Below, piece after piece: positions 29,642 through 38,759 of a stretch of DNA of 64,000 bases. The notes beneath the pieces were generated by a model. It made no database searches. It was not told the origin of the DNA and saw only the letters and a list, made by a program, of their open reading frames with translations. The DNA is taken from positions 1,860,001 to 1,924,000 of the forward strand of contig OZ243937.1 of NCBI GenBank assembly GCA_965214085.1, read 5' to 3'. The position numbers and the translations under genes were made by a program. How positions within the stretch are numbered: the first letter of the stretch is position 1; every line of letters begins with the position of its first letter. Source of the DNA: UBA6055 sp965214085. Lineage in GTDB: Bacteria > Chloroflexota > Anaerolineae > Aggregatilineales > Phototrophicaceae.

Positions 29642-31270
29642 TCAGTTGCGTTTCCAGGCATTGATGTCGTCGAGATTTACCGCTTCGGCATTGGGCGGCA
29701 GGTAATTCCCCTCGCACTCGACAGCGGTGACCGGCAAGTCGGAGCGCGGCTGCAGTAGGGTGTTTTCGGGATTAAAGAAGTTCCAGGCGGCGCGCGAGAT
29801 TTCTTCGACCAGGGGCCAGAGTTTCTCATAATCTTGGAAGTCGGTCTGCTCCCAGAGAAAAACCGAAATCACGTAGTGACGTCCATTGGGAGAGTAGACG
29901 ATGCCCGCATCGCCGACGGTGTCAAAGATCCAGCCATTCTTGTGCGAGATGCGGGTGCCCGGCGGTATGCCGCCTTGCAGCAGCCGTTGCAGATCATTCG
30001 CGCTGGCCACCTCCAACATGCGCTGGCATTCCCGCTGGGTGATTTGGCCTTCCGGCAGCGCTAGCGCCAATCCCGAGTCATAGTGCGCGCAATCGTAAAT
30101 CAGGCTGAATATGGCGCCCATGTCTTCGGCGGTGGTCTGGTTGAAGGGATCGGGCTCGGTATTGTAGGTCTGGTTGGGCCTGGTTTCCGGCGCTTGAATC
30201 GAGCCCAACCGCTGGCCCTCGATCCCCAGGTAAAAGGGCGCGGTGATGTAAGAATTTACAGCGCTGACCGCCCCCAAGGTGTTGTTTACTCGGCGCAATC
30301 CCGTGAAGATATCGTTGCCGCCAAGGATTTCCATGATCAGATTTGACGAACTGTTGTTGCTGCAAAGTAGCGAATTCGCGATCAGCCAGGCTTCGCCAGC
30401 TGTGGGATCCCGGTTTAGTTGGCGAAAATACTCGATCGTGATAGGCATCTTGATGGTGCTCGCCGCTGAATAGGCGACATCGCCCAGAATGTTTATCTCT
30501 TCGCCGGAGACCAGGTCCAGAATGTAGACCGATGCCACCGTGGCCTGCCCATCGTGCATGAAACCGCGACTGTCGAGATAGTTGATGATGAGCGCGCGCA
30601 GCGTATCCAGGCTCAGATTCTGGTTGCTATGCGGGGTGACGGGCAGGCTGACATTGCGCTGGCTGGCGGAGCGCAAGGCGGCGTCCACAGCCGGCATCGC
30701 AGCGCCAATGTCCAGGGCATATCCGCTGGCGCCGGGGTAGATGGTCAGCGTATCCAGATCGAAGGTTGCGTTGCCGGGGGGATCGTCATACCTCGCGGCC
30801 ACATCCCGCAGAAATGCTTCCAGCGCATTGTCTTGGTAATCGGCTACCAGGGGGATATCTTTTGATACCGACAGCTCAACGCCCACGAGGAAATCGAGAA
30901 AGCGGCGCCAGAAGCCTCCGCCTTCCTGGCCAGAAGCCAGCGCGCCAGCCAACATCGGCTCGCTGCTAATCCGCCAGCCGACTTGATCGGGGTGCAGGTG
31001 AATGGGGTGATCGCCGAGATCATTCGAATACACCAGGAGAATCGGCTCGGCGTAGGCGCGTTCCCAGCGGGCAACGGCGTTTCTTTCGCTGAGTTGCCCG
31101 ACATTAATCCCGGCTACCGTGACCCCAGCCGGCAATTCCTGCTCTCGCCGGCTGAAGGCCACCAGGTAATAAACGAGCAGGCCAACCGCCGCTATGATGA
31201 GCAAGAAAGAGAATGATTGCAGGACCGGAAATCCCGCGCGGCGGCGGCGCGAATTAAGACTGGCGCCCAT
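29642..31270 (-). CDS. Membrane-anchored beta-lactamase-like serine hydrolase
   Basis: An N-terminal membrane helix (FSFLLIIAAVGLLVYYLVAF) is followed by a PG_binding_4/VanW-type domain (GVTVAGINVGQLSERNAV). The C-terminal half resembles class A beta-lactamase / D,D-peptidase folds, with Ser-x-x-Lys in AASTIKMPIT, SNN in LLCSNNSSSN in place of SDN, and KNG in SHKNGW in place of KTG. The catalytic Ser and Lys are therefore kept. It probably acts on cell-wall peptides outside the membrane. ATG 31270 with GAGAG upstream avoids overlap with the Nudix gene 17 bp before it. Confidence 0.8.
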   Translation of the reverse strand: MGASLNSRRRRAGFPVLQSFSFLLIIAAVGLLVYYLVAFSRREQELPAGVTVAGINVGQLSERNAVARWERAYAEPILLVYSNDLGDHPIHLHPDQVGWRISSEPMLAGALASGQEGGGFWRRFLDFLVGVELSVSKDIPLVADYQDNALEAFLRDVAARYDDPPGNATFDLDTLTIYPGASGYALDIGAAMPAVDAALRSASQRNVSLPVTPHSNQNLSLDTLRALIINYLDSRGFMHDGQATVASVYILDLVSGEEINILGDVAYSAASTIKMPITIEYFRQLNRDPTAGEAWLIANSLLCSNNSSSNLIMEILGGNDIFTGLRRVNNTLGAVSAVNSYITAPFYLGIEGQRLGSIQAPETRPNQTYNTEPDPFNQTTAEDMGAIFSLIYDCAHYDSGLALALPEGQITQRECQRMLEVASANDLQRLLQGGIPPGTRISHKNGWIFDTVGDAGIVYSPNGRHYVISVFLWEQTDFQDYEKLWPLVEEISRAAWNFFNPENTLLQPRSDLPVTAVECEGNYLPPNAEAVNLDDINAWKRN

Positions 31271-31287
31271 GCTATGCTCTCGATCGG

Positions 31288-31737
31288 CTAAACATGGGCA
31301 GCTTCGATCGATCGCCGGTGAAAGCTCTTGATCTCTGGCAGCTCGTCGCAATGCACCCAGGCGAAGTCAAGCAATTCGTGGCTCAGCTTGCCGACGGGGC
31401 ACTTGGCCTCGCAAAGAAAGGCGAGATCAATATGGTTGCGCACGGTCTTGCTGGTATGTAGGACGCGAATCACATCAGCCTCAAGCTGTAATTCTTCCTT
31501 GAGCTCTCGAATAATAGCCGCTGCCGGGTCTTCGTCATCGCCGATCCAGCCGCCAGGCAGTCCCCAGGGAAAGCGCGGATGGTAAGAATGTTCAACCAGC
31601 AGAACCCGGCCGCTATCATCCAGTATAACCGCGGCCACCCCTACCGAGTATCTGGCTTGCAATCGACTGAAAAGCAGATAAGGCAGCCGCAAGACTGAAG
31701 GAAATCTACGAAGAAATGCTGAGATCTGCCGCGTCAC
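31288..31737 (-). CDS. Nudix hydrolase
   Basis: The 149-residue protein carries a complete Nudix box spanning GGWIGDDEDPAAAII and RELKEELQL (G-x5-E-x7-REUXEE). These enzymes hydrolyse nucleoside diphosphates linked to another group; the substrate is unknown. The N-terminus has a basic, hydrophobic stretch (FLRRFPSVLRLPYLLFSRL) before the domain. It is transcribed with the serine hydrolase, 17 bp apart. Confidence 0.88.
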   Translation of the reverse strand: MTRQISAFLRRFPSVLRLPYLLFSRLQARYSVGVAAVILDDSGRVLLVEHSYHPRFPWGLPGGWIGDDEDPAAAIIRELKEELQLEADVIRVLHTSKTVRNHIDLAFLCEAKCPVGKLSHELLDFAWVHCDELPEIKSFHRRSIEAAHV

Positions 31738-31875
31738 AGGATACGCTCGGGCTCTGAAAACGTCGTAAGGAGTGTAGAGTGTAGGCTAGGCATCGTCAAC
31801 AGCAATTCAACCCAGCCCGGTCGTAACGACCGCCGCAATCAATGCTGGAATAACTGAGTACGCAATCGACGCCTA

Positions 31876-31884
31876 TGCTATACT
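31876..31884 (+). promoter_or_regulatory. Extended -10 promoter candidate
   Basis: TATACT (31879-31884) is preceded by TG and one base, the extended -10 pattern. No -35 match is found at the right distance. The site lies in the 283-bp gap before the large sensor-like gene at 32021. The rest of the gap shows no gene. Confidence 0.45.
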
Positions 31885-32020
31885 GACCCGCAGTACGCGC
31901 CGCCCGGCGAGGTCGTATTTTGTGTCGACGGCGGTAGCGGTACGGGTGTATGAATGATGGCTGCGGACTACTTTTCTGCGCCGTGTTTAGCAAGCGAGCG
32001 CGCCGGTTGGATGGTGTGAA

Positions 32021-35000
32021 TTGTCAATAGTGCCGCGCGAATTCCTCGATCTATTTCTACGGTTCCCCGGCGACCTGATGTTTTTCCTGTTGCTGATCGC
32101 CTTTAGCCTGGGAGCCTTATACTTGGCAATCGGGCACCGCGCGCGCTTTCCAGTGGAGCACGCCACGCACCGCTATGTTTACAGCGCCGCTGGCCTGCTG
32201 CTGGTTTGGCTGGTGATGATGGGCGCTGCGCTGCTGGCGCAATTCGCGGATATCGATACCAACCGCTTTATGCCGCCTCTGGAACGGCTGGCATACGCCC
32301 TGACGCTTGTAGTAATGACTTGGGCATTCCTCAGCGCGGACTTCGCGCGTTGGCGGAACCGGTCTAATCTATTTGTTTTTGGCCTCAGCTTGATCATGAC
32401 GCTGCTTTATCTAAACACCGCGCAGAGCTGGTTGGCGGCGGGCAGCGAAGCCAGCAACTTCAACGCCTCGGCATACGCCGCTCTTTGGTCTTTAGTACCT
32501 GTAGCGATATCGATAGCCGGCGTGCTGCTAGCGGTAATCAATGTGCGACATCAAATTGACGCGCCGCTGAAGGTCCTTTTCTTTCTAATTTTCATACTGG
32601 GCAACGGCTTGGACCTGGTGCTGCTGGCGGAAGGGGAAACCGGGGGCAGCTATCTCGGTGGCGCGCGCCTGGCATACGTCGCCGGGCTTGCGTTATTCGC
32701 GCTTGTCATATATCGCCTGGCGGTCGCCCTGTTGGAGAATAGTCTGGTCGAAGTTGTGCTGGCGGCCTCGCAGCAGTCGGCGGCTCTGCAAGTTCCGGAC
32801 AGCCAAGCTGAGGCAGATATCGCCGACCCGCTGCTTTCCGCGCCGTCGTCCTGGAGCTTTTCAGCAGCCCCGCCGCACACTGACCGCCGGCTGATAATGA
32901 ATGCCTTGGGCATGATGATGGACCCGGGGGCGGACGCAGATTTGCCGCGCCAAATCGTCGAGTCTACGCTCGAGGCATTAGGCGCTGATCTCTGCGTGTT
33001 GGTACGCGTTCAAGAGAACAACTACGCTGACGTTGCCGCCGGTTACGATCGGGTCGCCGACCAGCAGTTGTCTGGCATATCGCTGAACCTCAACGAACAG
33101 CCGACTTTGCTCGAAGCTACGAATCGCGTCGAGCAAACGATCCTGTTCCCCGAATACCACGCTGATGAACTGGCTGACTTGTTGCGTCGGCTGAATATCG
33201 ACGCCCTGAGCAGCGTGTACGTTCAGCCCCTGATGACCGGCAGCGGCTTGCAGGCTGTTTTGCTCGTTAGCTTACCGTATCGGCAAGTGGACTTATCGGT
33301 CGAGCAAGTTGAATTGCTGCGAGATATAGGCTTCGTGGGCGGGCGTCTGCTCGCTTGGAGCGCGACCGTTGCTGCTTCCAGTTCCCAGGCGGACGCCGAG
33401 CAGATTGACAGAATCGCCAGCAAGTCGGTCGAGCCCGCGCTGGATGCCGATATGCTGATGGCCACTCGGCATGAACTTGAGACGAGCCTGGGACGTGTCA
33501 CCGAGCGTCGTGTGAAGCTCGCCTCTCAGGTGACGCAACACAAGCAGCAGTTGCAGCAACAGCATATTCGTCTGATTGAGGCGCTTTCTGGCGATGATAG
33601 CGACCCGCGCGCCCTACAGCGATTGACCACAGCCATTGATGAACAAGCGAGTGTGCGCGCCGCATGTGAGCAGAGCGCTCTTGAACTTCTTGATGCGGAA
33701 ACGGTGCTGCGCGTGCTGAATGTAGCCAGCGGCGAGAGCATCGCGCAAGTGATCCGCGAATTCTTGCACAAAGAATTCAATTTGCTGGTGGGCGTACGAG
33801 ATCGCTTGCGGCGTCAAATCAACGCCATGCTATTGATAGGGCAGTCCGCTTCCAGCGCTGGAATCGCCCCCATCTTGCAGAGCCTGGCGGACGAAACAGC
33901 GCAGCTCGATCTGGAGCGGGAACAGCAGCGGAGGCGGCTCGATGCCATCACATCCAAGCTGGAGTCCTTGGGCTTGGGCAGCGGCTTCAGCAATACGACG
34001 CAGCTGCTCATCCAGCTGTATGCCGAAAGAAAGACGCTTGCGCAGCATCTTGAGGCTTTGAGCAAAGATCGCGCGCTTCTCCTTAGCGAACGGCAGCGAC
34101 TGCTGGCAGCCGGCAACGGCGACAGCGAGGAACTTGCGCTGCAACTGAAGCACTTGAGCGCAGATCACGAGCAATTGCTCAACACGCGTGAAGAGATGCG
34201 CCGCCAGCAGCAAAACCTGCTGTCACGCATTGATGAAGCCGAATTGGACAAGCAGTCCTTGCGCGAACGTATAGATGAACTCTCCGCGGCGGTATCCGCA
34301 AAGGCACAGGGGCAGCAAGCCTATGATCAGCAAATCGCCGCTTTGACAGAAGAGCGCGACAATCTGCTGCGTCTGCGCGATCAGCTTGCCGCTAGGGTTG
34401 CCGCGCCCAAGCATGACCTAGTCGACGGGGGGCAACTGGATGAATTGCGCGCCACGGTCGAGCGTTTGACCGAGCAGCGAGAGCAACTGGCGCTTGAATT
34501 GAGCGATGCCCGCACGGAGCTTGAATCTGCGCGCGCGGACGTGCCGCCTATTCAGGAGTCGTCCGCAGATACGACCACCGGCCGCTTGCCGCTGCAAGGT
34601 GAATTGCTGGCCGGGATCCTGCGCGACTTGCAGCCGCCACTCGCTTCGATATCGGATTACACCGAGCTGCTTTTGACGGAGTCGATCGGCATCCTGGGCG
34701 CCGCTCAGCAACAGGTGCTGCGGATGCTCGCCGGCGATATCGATCAACTGGCCGAGATGATCAATGAAATGCGCGGCTTTGCCAGGCTTGAGGCGGCCGA
34801 CTCCATATTGCAGGGCGAGTACGTTGACGTGGTCAGCGTGGTGGAAGATGTACTAAATGAACAGTCGGCGCAGCTCGATGTGAACGAACTGATGCTTGAA
34901 TTGTCGCTGGACGATCACCTGCCGCCGGTAAACATGCACAAAGACAGCCTCAAGCAATTCATTATGCAATTGCTTGACAATGCGCGCGCCGTGTCGCCGC

Positions 35001-35323
35001 CGGGTTCGCAGATTGGCATCGCCGTGTCGGCTGGTCCGATTATCCTGCCGGGCGCTTCGGCTGCGATTGAGGCGGTTGAGATAGCCATTCGCGACCATGG
35101 CGGCGGTATTGCGCCGGCCGATCTGCGCCGCGTTTTTGCGCGGAAATACCGACACGAGAATGCCCGCATTGCCGGATTCAGCGATACCGGCGTGCGCATG
35201 AGCATCGCTAGAGCCTTCGTGCGCGCCTGCGATGGCGACTTGTGGGTGACTAGCGATGTCGACGGCGGGTCAGTGTTTCATTTGGCTCTGCCACTGCAAC
35301 TGGCTGCGTCAATTGAGGAATAG
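32021..35323 (+). CDS. Seven-helix membrane GAF protein, histidine-kinase-like without the phospho-His
   Basis: The 1100-residue protein has seven hydrophobic helices in residues 15-245, a GAF domain at about 290-440, a long coiled-coil region (about 480-860) and a C-terminal kinase-like part. The dimerisation helix reads GILRDLQPPLASISDYTELL. In ordinary kinases this is SHELRTPL, so the phospho-accepting His is Arg or Leu here. The ATP-binding domain keeps an N-box (LLDNARAVSPPGS) and a G1 box (RDHGGGI). It is therefore likely a sensor that binds ATP without transferring phosphate, or one that signals by another route. TTG 32021 or GTG 32030 starts the frame. The next gene follows after 3 bp. 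Confidence 0.75.
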   Translation: MSIVPREFLDLFLRFPGDLMFFLLLIAFSLGALYLAIGHRARFPVEHATHRYVYSAAGLLLVWLVMMGAALLAQFADIDTNRFMPPLERLAYALTLVVMTWAFLSADFARWRNRSNLFVFGLSLIMTLLYLNTAQSWLAAGSEASNFNASAYAALWSLVPVAISIAGVLLAVINVRHQIDAPLKVLFFLIFILGNGLDLVLLAEGETGGSYLGGARLAYVAGLALFALVIYRLAVALLENSLVEVVLAASQQSAALQVPDSQAEADIADPLLSAPSSWSFSAAPPHTDRRLIMNALGMMMDPGADADLPRQIVESTLEALGADLCVLVRVQENNYADVAAGYDRVADQQLSGISLNLNEQPTLLEATNRVEQTILFPEYHADELADLLRRLNIDALSSVYVQPLMTGSGLQAVLLVSLPYRQVDLSVEQVELLRDIGFVGGRLLAWSATVAASSSQADAEQIDRIASKSVEPALDADMLMATRHELETSLGRVTERRVKLASQVTQHKQQLQQQHIRLIEALSGDDSDPRALQRLTTAIDEQASVRAACEQSALELLDAETVLRVLNVASGESIAQVIREFLHKEFNLLVGVRDRLRRQINAMLLIGQSASSAGIAPILQSLADETAQLDLEREQQRRRLDAITSKLESLGLGSGFSNTTQLLIQLYAERKTLAQHLEALSKDRALLLSERQRLLAAGNGDSEELALQLKHLSADHEQLLNTREEMRRQQQNLLSRIDEAELDKQSLRERIDELSAAVSAKAQGQQAYDQQIAALTEERDNLLRLRDQLAARVAAPKHDLVDGGQLDELRATVERLTEQREQLALELSDARTELESARADVPPIQESSADTTTGRLPLQGELLAGILRDLQPPLASISDYTELLLTESIGILGAAQQQVLRMLAGDIDQLAEMINEMRGFARLEAADSILQGEYVDVVSVVEDVLNEQSAQLDVNELMLELSLDDHLPPVNMHKDSLKQFIMQLLDNARAVSPPGSQIGIAVSAGPIILPGASAAIEAVEIAIRDHGGGIAPADLRRVFARKYRHENARIAGFSDTGVRMSIARAFVRACDGDLWVTSDVDGGSVFHLALPLQLAASIEE

Positions 35324-35326
35324 CCT

Positions 35327-38300
35327 ATGCAGCGCAATATAGGCAAGGAGCTGCTTGTAGCTCTGATAGCGGCGTTTGCGCTGCTGTTTGCCGGACTATT
35401 CGCGCTGCTATTGTCTTCATCTACACAGAACCCGCCGATTCCAGCGAGTCCGACGGACCGTCTGGAATTGGCAACTACATTAACCGAGCCCTCACCCGCC
35501 GAGACTGAACCTGAAGCACCATCCGAGGCCATCGCCACGCTTGAGCCGACTAATACGCCGCTAGCCACCCTTAGCGCAACGACGGTCGCTGAAGAGGTCG
35601 TCGTGACGCCTGTTGAGCCGGTGACGGCAACCCCCGCCTCGCCATCGCCGACGACTCAAGCCACGTTCTTGCCTACAGTCACAGCGACACTCCGGGCTAC
35701 CGTCGCAGCGCAAGATCCCGAGGCGACCCCGACTACGATTCCACTGACGACTTTCCAGGCTACCGTGCAGACGACAGCAACGCGCGTCACGGCCAAGGCG
35801 AGTGAGACCGACCTGCCGACGGCGGAAACCGACGAACCAGCCAGCACAAGCGCGACGTCCACAGAGCAGACGCCTGAGGCGACCCCGACTACGATTCCAC
35901 TGGCGACAGTCCAGCAATCCGAGCTGACGCCAACAACGCGAGTCACGGTCGAGGCGAGTGAGACCGACCTGCCGATGGCGGAAACCGACGAACCAGCCAG
36001 CACAAGCGCGACGTCCACAGCGCAGACGCCTGAGACGACCCCGACTACGATTCCACTGACGACTTTCCAGGCTACCGAGCTGACGCCAACAACGCGAGTC
36101 ACGGTCGAGGCGAGTGTGACCGGGCTGCCGACGCTTGAATTGACTCCCTTGACTCCCTTGACACTGGCCAGCGCGACGACCACAGCCGCAATCCCCCCGG
36201 CGACAGCGACCGCTGTGATTCAAGGCACTGTTGAGCTTAGCGCGCTAGCTCCCACAGCACCTGAAGTATTCGCGACGAGTGTAACTGCAACTGCCAGGGT
36301 TGTGGCTCGGTCAACCATGGCGCGGGCTACAACACTTTCGACAGTTGCGCCGACAACGCTCCCATTAGTAGCGGCTACCGGGCTAACCCAGACAGCGACT
36401 CACCAGGAAGCAACAGCTACAAAGCTTTCAGAGACTGCGACTGCTGCCACCCGGCCTGACGACGCGCCTGAGCCTTCGGCCACAGTGTCGCCTTCGTCTA
36501 AGGCTGACGTGGAAACAGCCCGGATTACCTCAACTGCAATTGCGCTCACTGCCACGTCCTCAGCTTCTGCGACCATGGCAGACGCGCTCTATCCGACATC
36601 TACGCCCCAAGCGCGCGCTACCAGCACAGCGGTTACAGCTACTGACGCGCCTGCGCTGTCTTTGACGCCTCGCTCTACTGTGACACAGTCTCCTGCCATC
36701 ACGCCGAGCGATCCGCCGCCAGCGCATGAGCCTGAATTACAGGTTGAGGTCTTGTATGCTGATCGCCGCGACTTGGCGATGCGGGACAGTACTCAATCAA
36801 GTGGATGGCCAGGCAAAGCGCCATCGACAGTGGAACAACCGCCTCTGGATGCGAGAGCCACGGCGACGCCAGAGGGTTCTGGCGCCGTGACGTCACCCTT
36901 GACTTCAGCGCCGACGGGCACGACCGAAGTTAGCACAGCGACTGACGTCGTCGTTCAGGCCCGCGCGACTGACTTTGAAGCTGTAGCGACAGCCTCACCG
37001 TCTCAGGCAGGCGCAACAGCAGCGACGGCTGAGATTTCGTCTACGGATGACAGCGCCGAGCGGACACCTGTAGCAACGGTCTCGTCCGCAAGTCCCACGA
37101 GAGCCGCAACGATCGCCGCCCAGGCGACGACTGCGCAGCCGATTCGGGAGCCTGCGCTTACTGAGACTTCAGCAGCCAGGCCAGATCGCGCTACACCCCT
37201 CCCCACTGACGCTAGCGAGGCGGAAGCGGCCAGGTCAAGCGCAACCGCCGATCGCACGGCATTGGTGGAGCCGGACAATCCAACCCTCGCGGCAATCGTG
37301 TCAACAGAAATTCTCGCGCCGGAAGCTGTGACAAGCGCCAGAACGGAGACGCCGACAGAATCACCGACAAAGACGGCAACGACTGTTAAAACTGACGAGA
37401 CTATCACGCCGTTGGCAGCGGCTACGGTCGCGCAGACGCCAACCGCGAGCGCAGAAGTATCACGAGGACAAGCACAGCCCGAGGCGACTGATGCCGTGGC
37501 TCCCGCAACCAGCACGTCCGCGCCGCATGCGACCGAGACCAGAAGCGCTGTGGATGCGCGCGCTGCTGCACAGGTAACCGGGACCGAGGCCGCGTTGACC
37601 GCCGCCAGCCCGACACAATTGGCGGCGACGGCGACGGTCGCAGCCGCTTCGCCAACCAGCCCGGCGACTGCTGCCAGAATAGAATCCGTGACCGAGACAC
37701 CAGCGCCAACTTCCGCCGCAGCTGACCTGACCGCGAGCGCAGAAGCAGCACCAGGACAAGCCCAGCCCGAGGCGACTGATGCCGCGGCTCCCGCAACCAG
37801 CACGTCCGCGCCGCATGCGACCGAGACCAGAAGCGATGTGGATGCGCGCGCTACTGCACAGGAAACCGGGACCGAGGCCGCGTTGACCGCCGCCAGCCCG
37901 ACACAATTGACGGCGACGGCGACGGTCGCAGCCGCTTCGGCAACCAGCCCGGCGACTGCTGCCAGAATAGAATCCGTGACCGAGACACCAGCGCCAACTT
38001 CCGCCGCAGCTGACATAACCGCGAGCGCCACGCTGGCTACAGTTGAATCCGCGCCACCCGTGACTCAACCAGCAGATCCAACGCCAACAGCCGTGTCGGT
38101 CGCTAAGTCGGCCACACCCTTGCCGGCGATCTTCGCGCACCTGATCGCGACGCCGACAGCTTTCGGCGCACTCGACGATGGCTCTGAGGTGGTTTGTACG
38201 GTCGCGGAAGGCTGGCTTCCCTACGAAGTGCAAGCGGGCGATTCGCTGCTTGCCCTGGCCATCGCGTCCGGCAGCAGCCTGATCGATTTACGCGAAGGCA

Positions 38301-38740
38301 ACTGTTTTGGTCCGGTGACCGGCATTATCGTCGGCGAAACGATTGCGCTGCCAACCTTGCTGGAGCCGCCGCTTGCGCCCGTCAGCCCGCTGTTTCCGGA
38401 TACGGACGAAGCTTACCAAGTCGTCGGCTGCGATTCCGCACGCGCCTTAATTTTTGAGCCTCTGCCGATGAGCGAACGTCAAGGCATTTTTGCCGTCCGC
38501 GGTCGGGCGCTGATTCCAGAGGGCGGCAAGTATCGCCTTTCTGTGAAGCCTGCCTGGTCGCCGGATTATCATCGCTTCCTGGAGGTTGAGCGGTCGGTCG
38601 CCGATGATGTGATTGGCCTGATCAATACGGAGATCTTTGGGCCCGGGTTACAGCGACTGCGTCTGGAAATCCTGGGGGGCGACGACAAAATTTTACAGGA
38701 TAGCTTGTGCGAAACACCGGTTGTGTTCATGGCGCCTTAG
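35327..38740 (+). CDS. Membrane-anchored mucin-like Thr/Ala/Pro-rich protein with LysM domain
   Basis: The 1137-residue protein starts with a membrane anchor (ELLVALIAAFALLFAGLFAL). About 900 residues of low-complexity Thr/Ala/Ser/Pro/Glu sequence follow. The end holds a LysM-like module (PYEVQAGDSLLALAIASGS, ending GETIALP) and a 120-residue globular domain with two cysteines. The Thr-rich region would be a stalk, possibly O-glycosylated, holding the peptidoglycan-binding LysM away from the membrane. Tandem repeats of 156 bp and 288 bp are present within it. It lies between the sensor-like gene and the LCP ligase, 3 bp and 19 bp away, so all three are probably one operon. Confidence 0.75.
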   Translation: MQRNIGKELLVALIAAFALLFAGLFALLLSSSTQNPPIPASPTDRLELATTLTEPSPAETEPEAPSEAIATLEPTNTPLATLSATTVAEEVVVTPVEPVTATPASPSPTTQATFLPTVTATLRATVAAQDPEATPTTIPLTTFQATVQTTATRVTAKASETDLPTAETDEPASTSATSTEQTPEATPTTIPLATVQQSELTPTTRVTVEASETDLPMAETDEPASTSATSTAQTPETTPTTIPLTTFQATELTPTTRVTVEASVTGLPTLELTPLTPLTLASATTTAAIPPATATAVIQGTVELSALAPTAPEVFATSVTATARVVARSTMARATTLSTVAPTTLPLVAATGLTQTATHQEATATKLSETATAATRPDDAPEPSATVSPSSKADVETARITSTAIALTATSSASATMADALYPTSTPQARATSTAVTATDAPALSLTPRSTVTQSPAITPSDPPPAHEPELQVEVLYADRRDLAMRDSTQSSGWPGKAPSTVEQPPLDARATATPEGSGAVTSPLTSAPTGTTEVSTATDVVVQARATDFEAVATASPSQAGATAATAEISSTDDSAERTPVATVSSASPTRAATIAAQATTAQPIREPALTETSAARPDRATPLPTDASEAEAARSSATADRTALVEPDNPTLAAIVSTEILAPEAVTSARTETPTESPTKTATTVKTDETITPLAAATVAQTPTASAEVSRGQAQPEATDAVAPATSTSAPHATETRSAVDARAAAQVTGTEAALTAASPTQLAATATVAAASPTSPATAARIESVTETPAPTSAAADLTASAEAAPGQAQPEATDAAAPATSTSAPHATETRSDVDARATAQETGTEAALTAASPTQLTATATVAAASATSPATAARIESVTETPAPTSAAADITASATLATVESAPPVTQPADPTPTAVSVAKSATPLPAIFAHLIATPTAFGALDDGSEVVCTVAEGWLPYEVQAGDSLLALAIASGSSLIDLREGNCFGPVTGIIVGETIALPTLLEPPLAPVSPLFPDTDEAYQVVGCDSARALIFEPLPMSERQGIFAVRGRALIPEGGKYRLSVKPAWSPDYHRFLEVERSVADDVIGLINTEIFGPGLQRLRLEILGGDDKILQDSLCETPVVFMAP
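35720..36125 (+). repeat. 156-bp tandem repeat inside the mucin-like gene
   Basis: The segment beginning GAGGCGACCCCGACTACG at 35720 recurs at 35876 and, with one change, at 36032, a constant 156-bp (52-codon) period. The third unit is incomplete. Copies are close in sequence, pointing to recent expansion. Confidence 0.8.
37442..38017 (+). repeat. 288-bp tandem duplication inside the mucin-like gene
   Basis: Two copies with a period of 288 bp (96 codons), for example GAGGCGACTGATGCCG at 37481 and 37769. They are nearly identical over the whole length, with only scattered substitutions. Confidence 0.85.
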
Positions 38741-38759
38741 TCCTCGCCGGAGGACGCAG

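Noticed and set aside
37003..38031. Minus-strand frame of 342 codons within the mucin-like gene
   Set aside because: It is the complement of the Thr/Ala repeats and reads as monotonous Ala/Val/Ser; the plus-strand gene has an anchor, a LysM domain and operon context.
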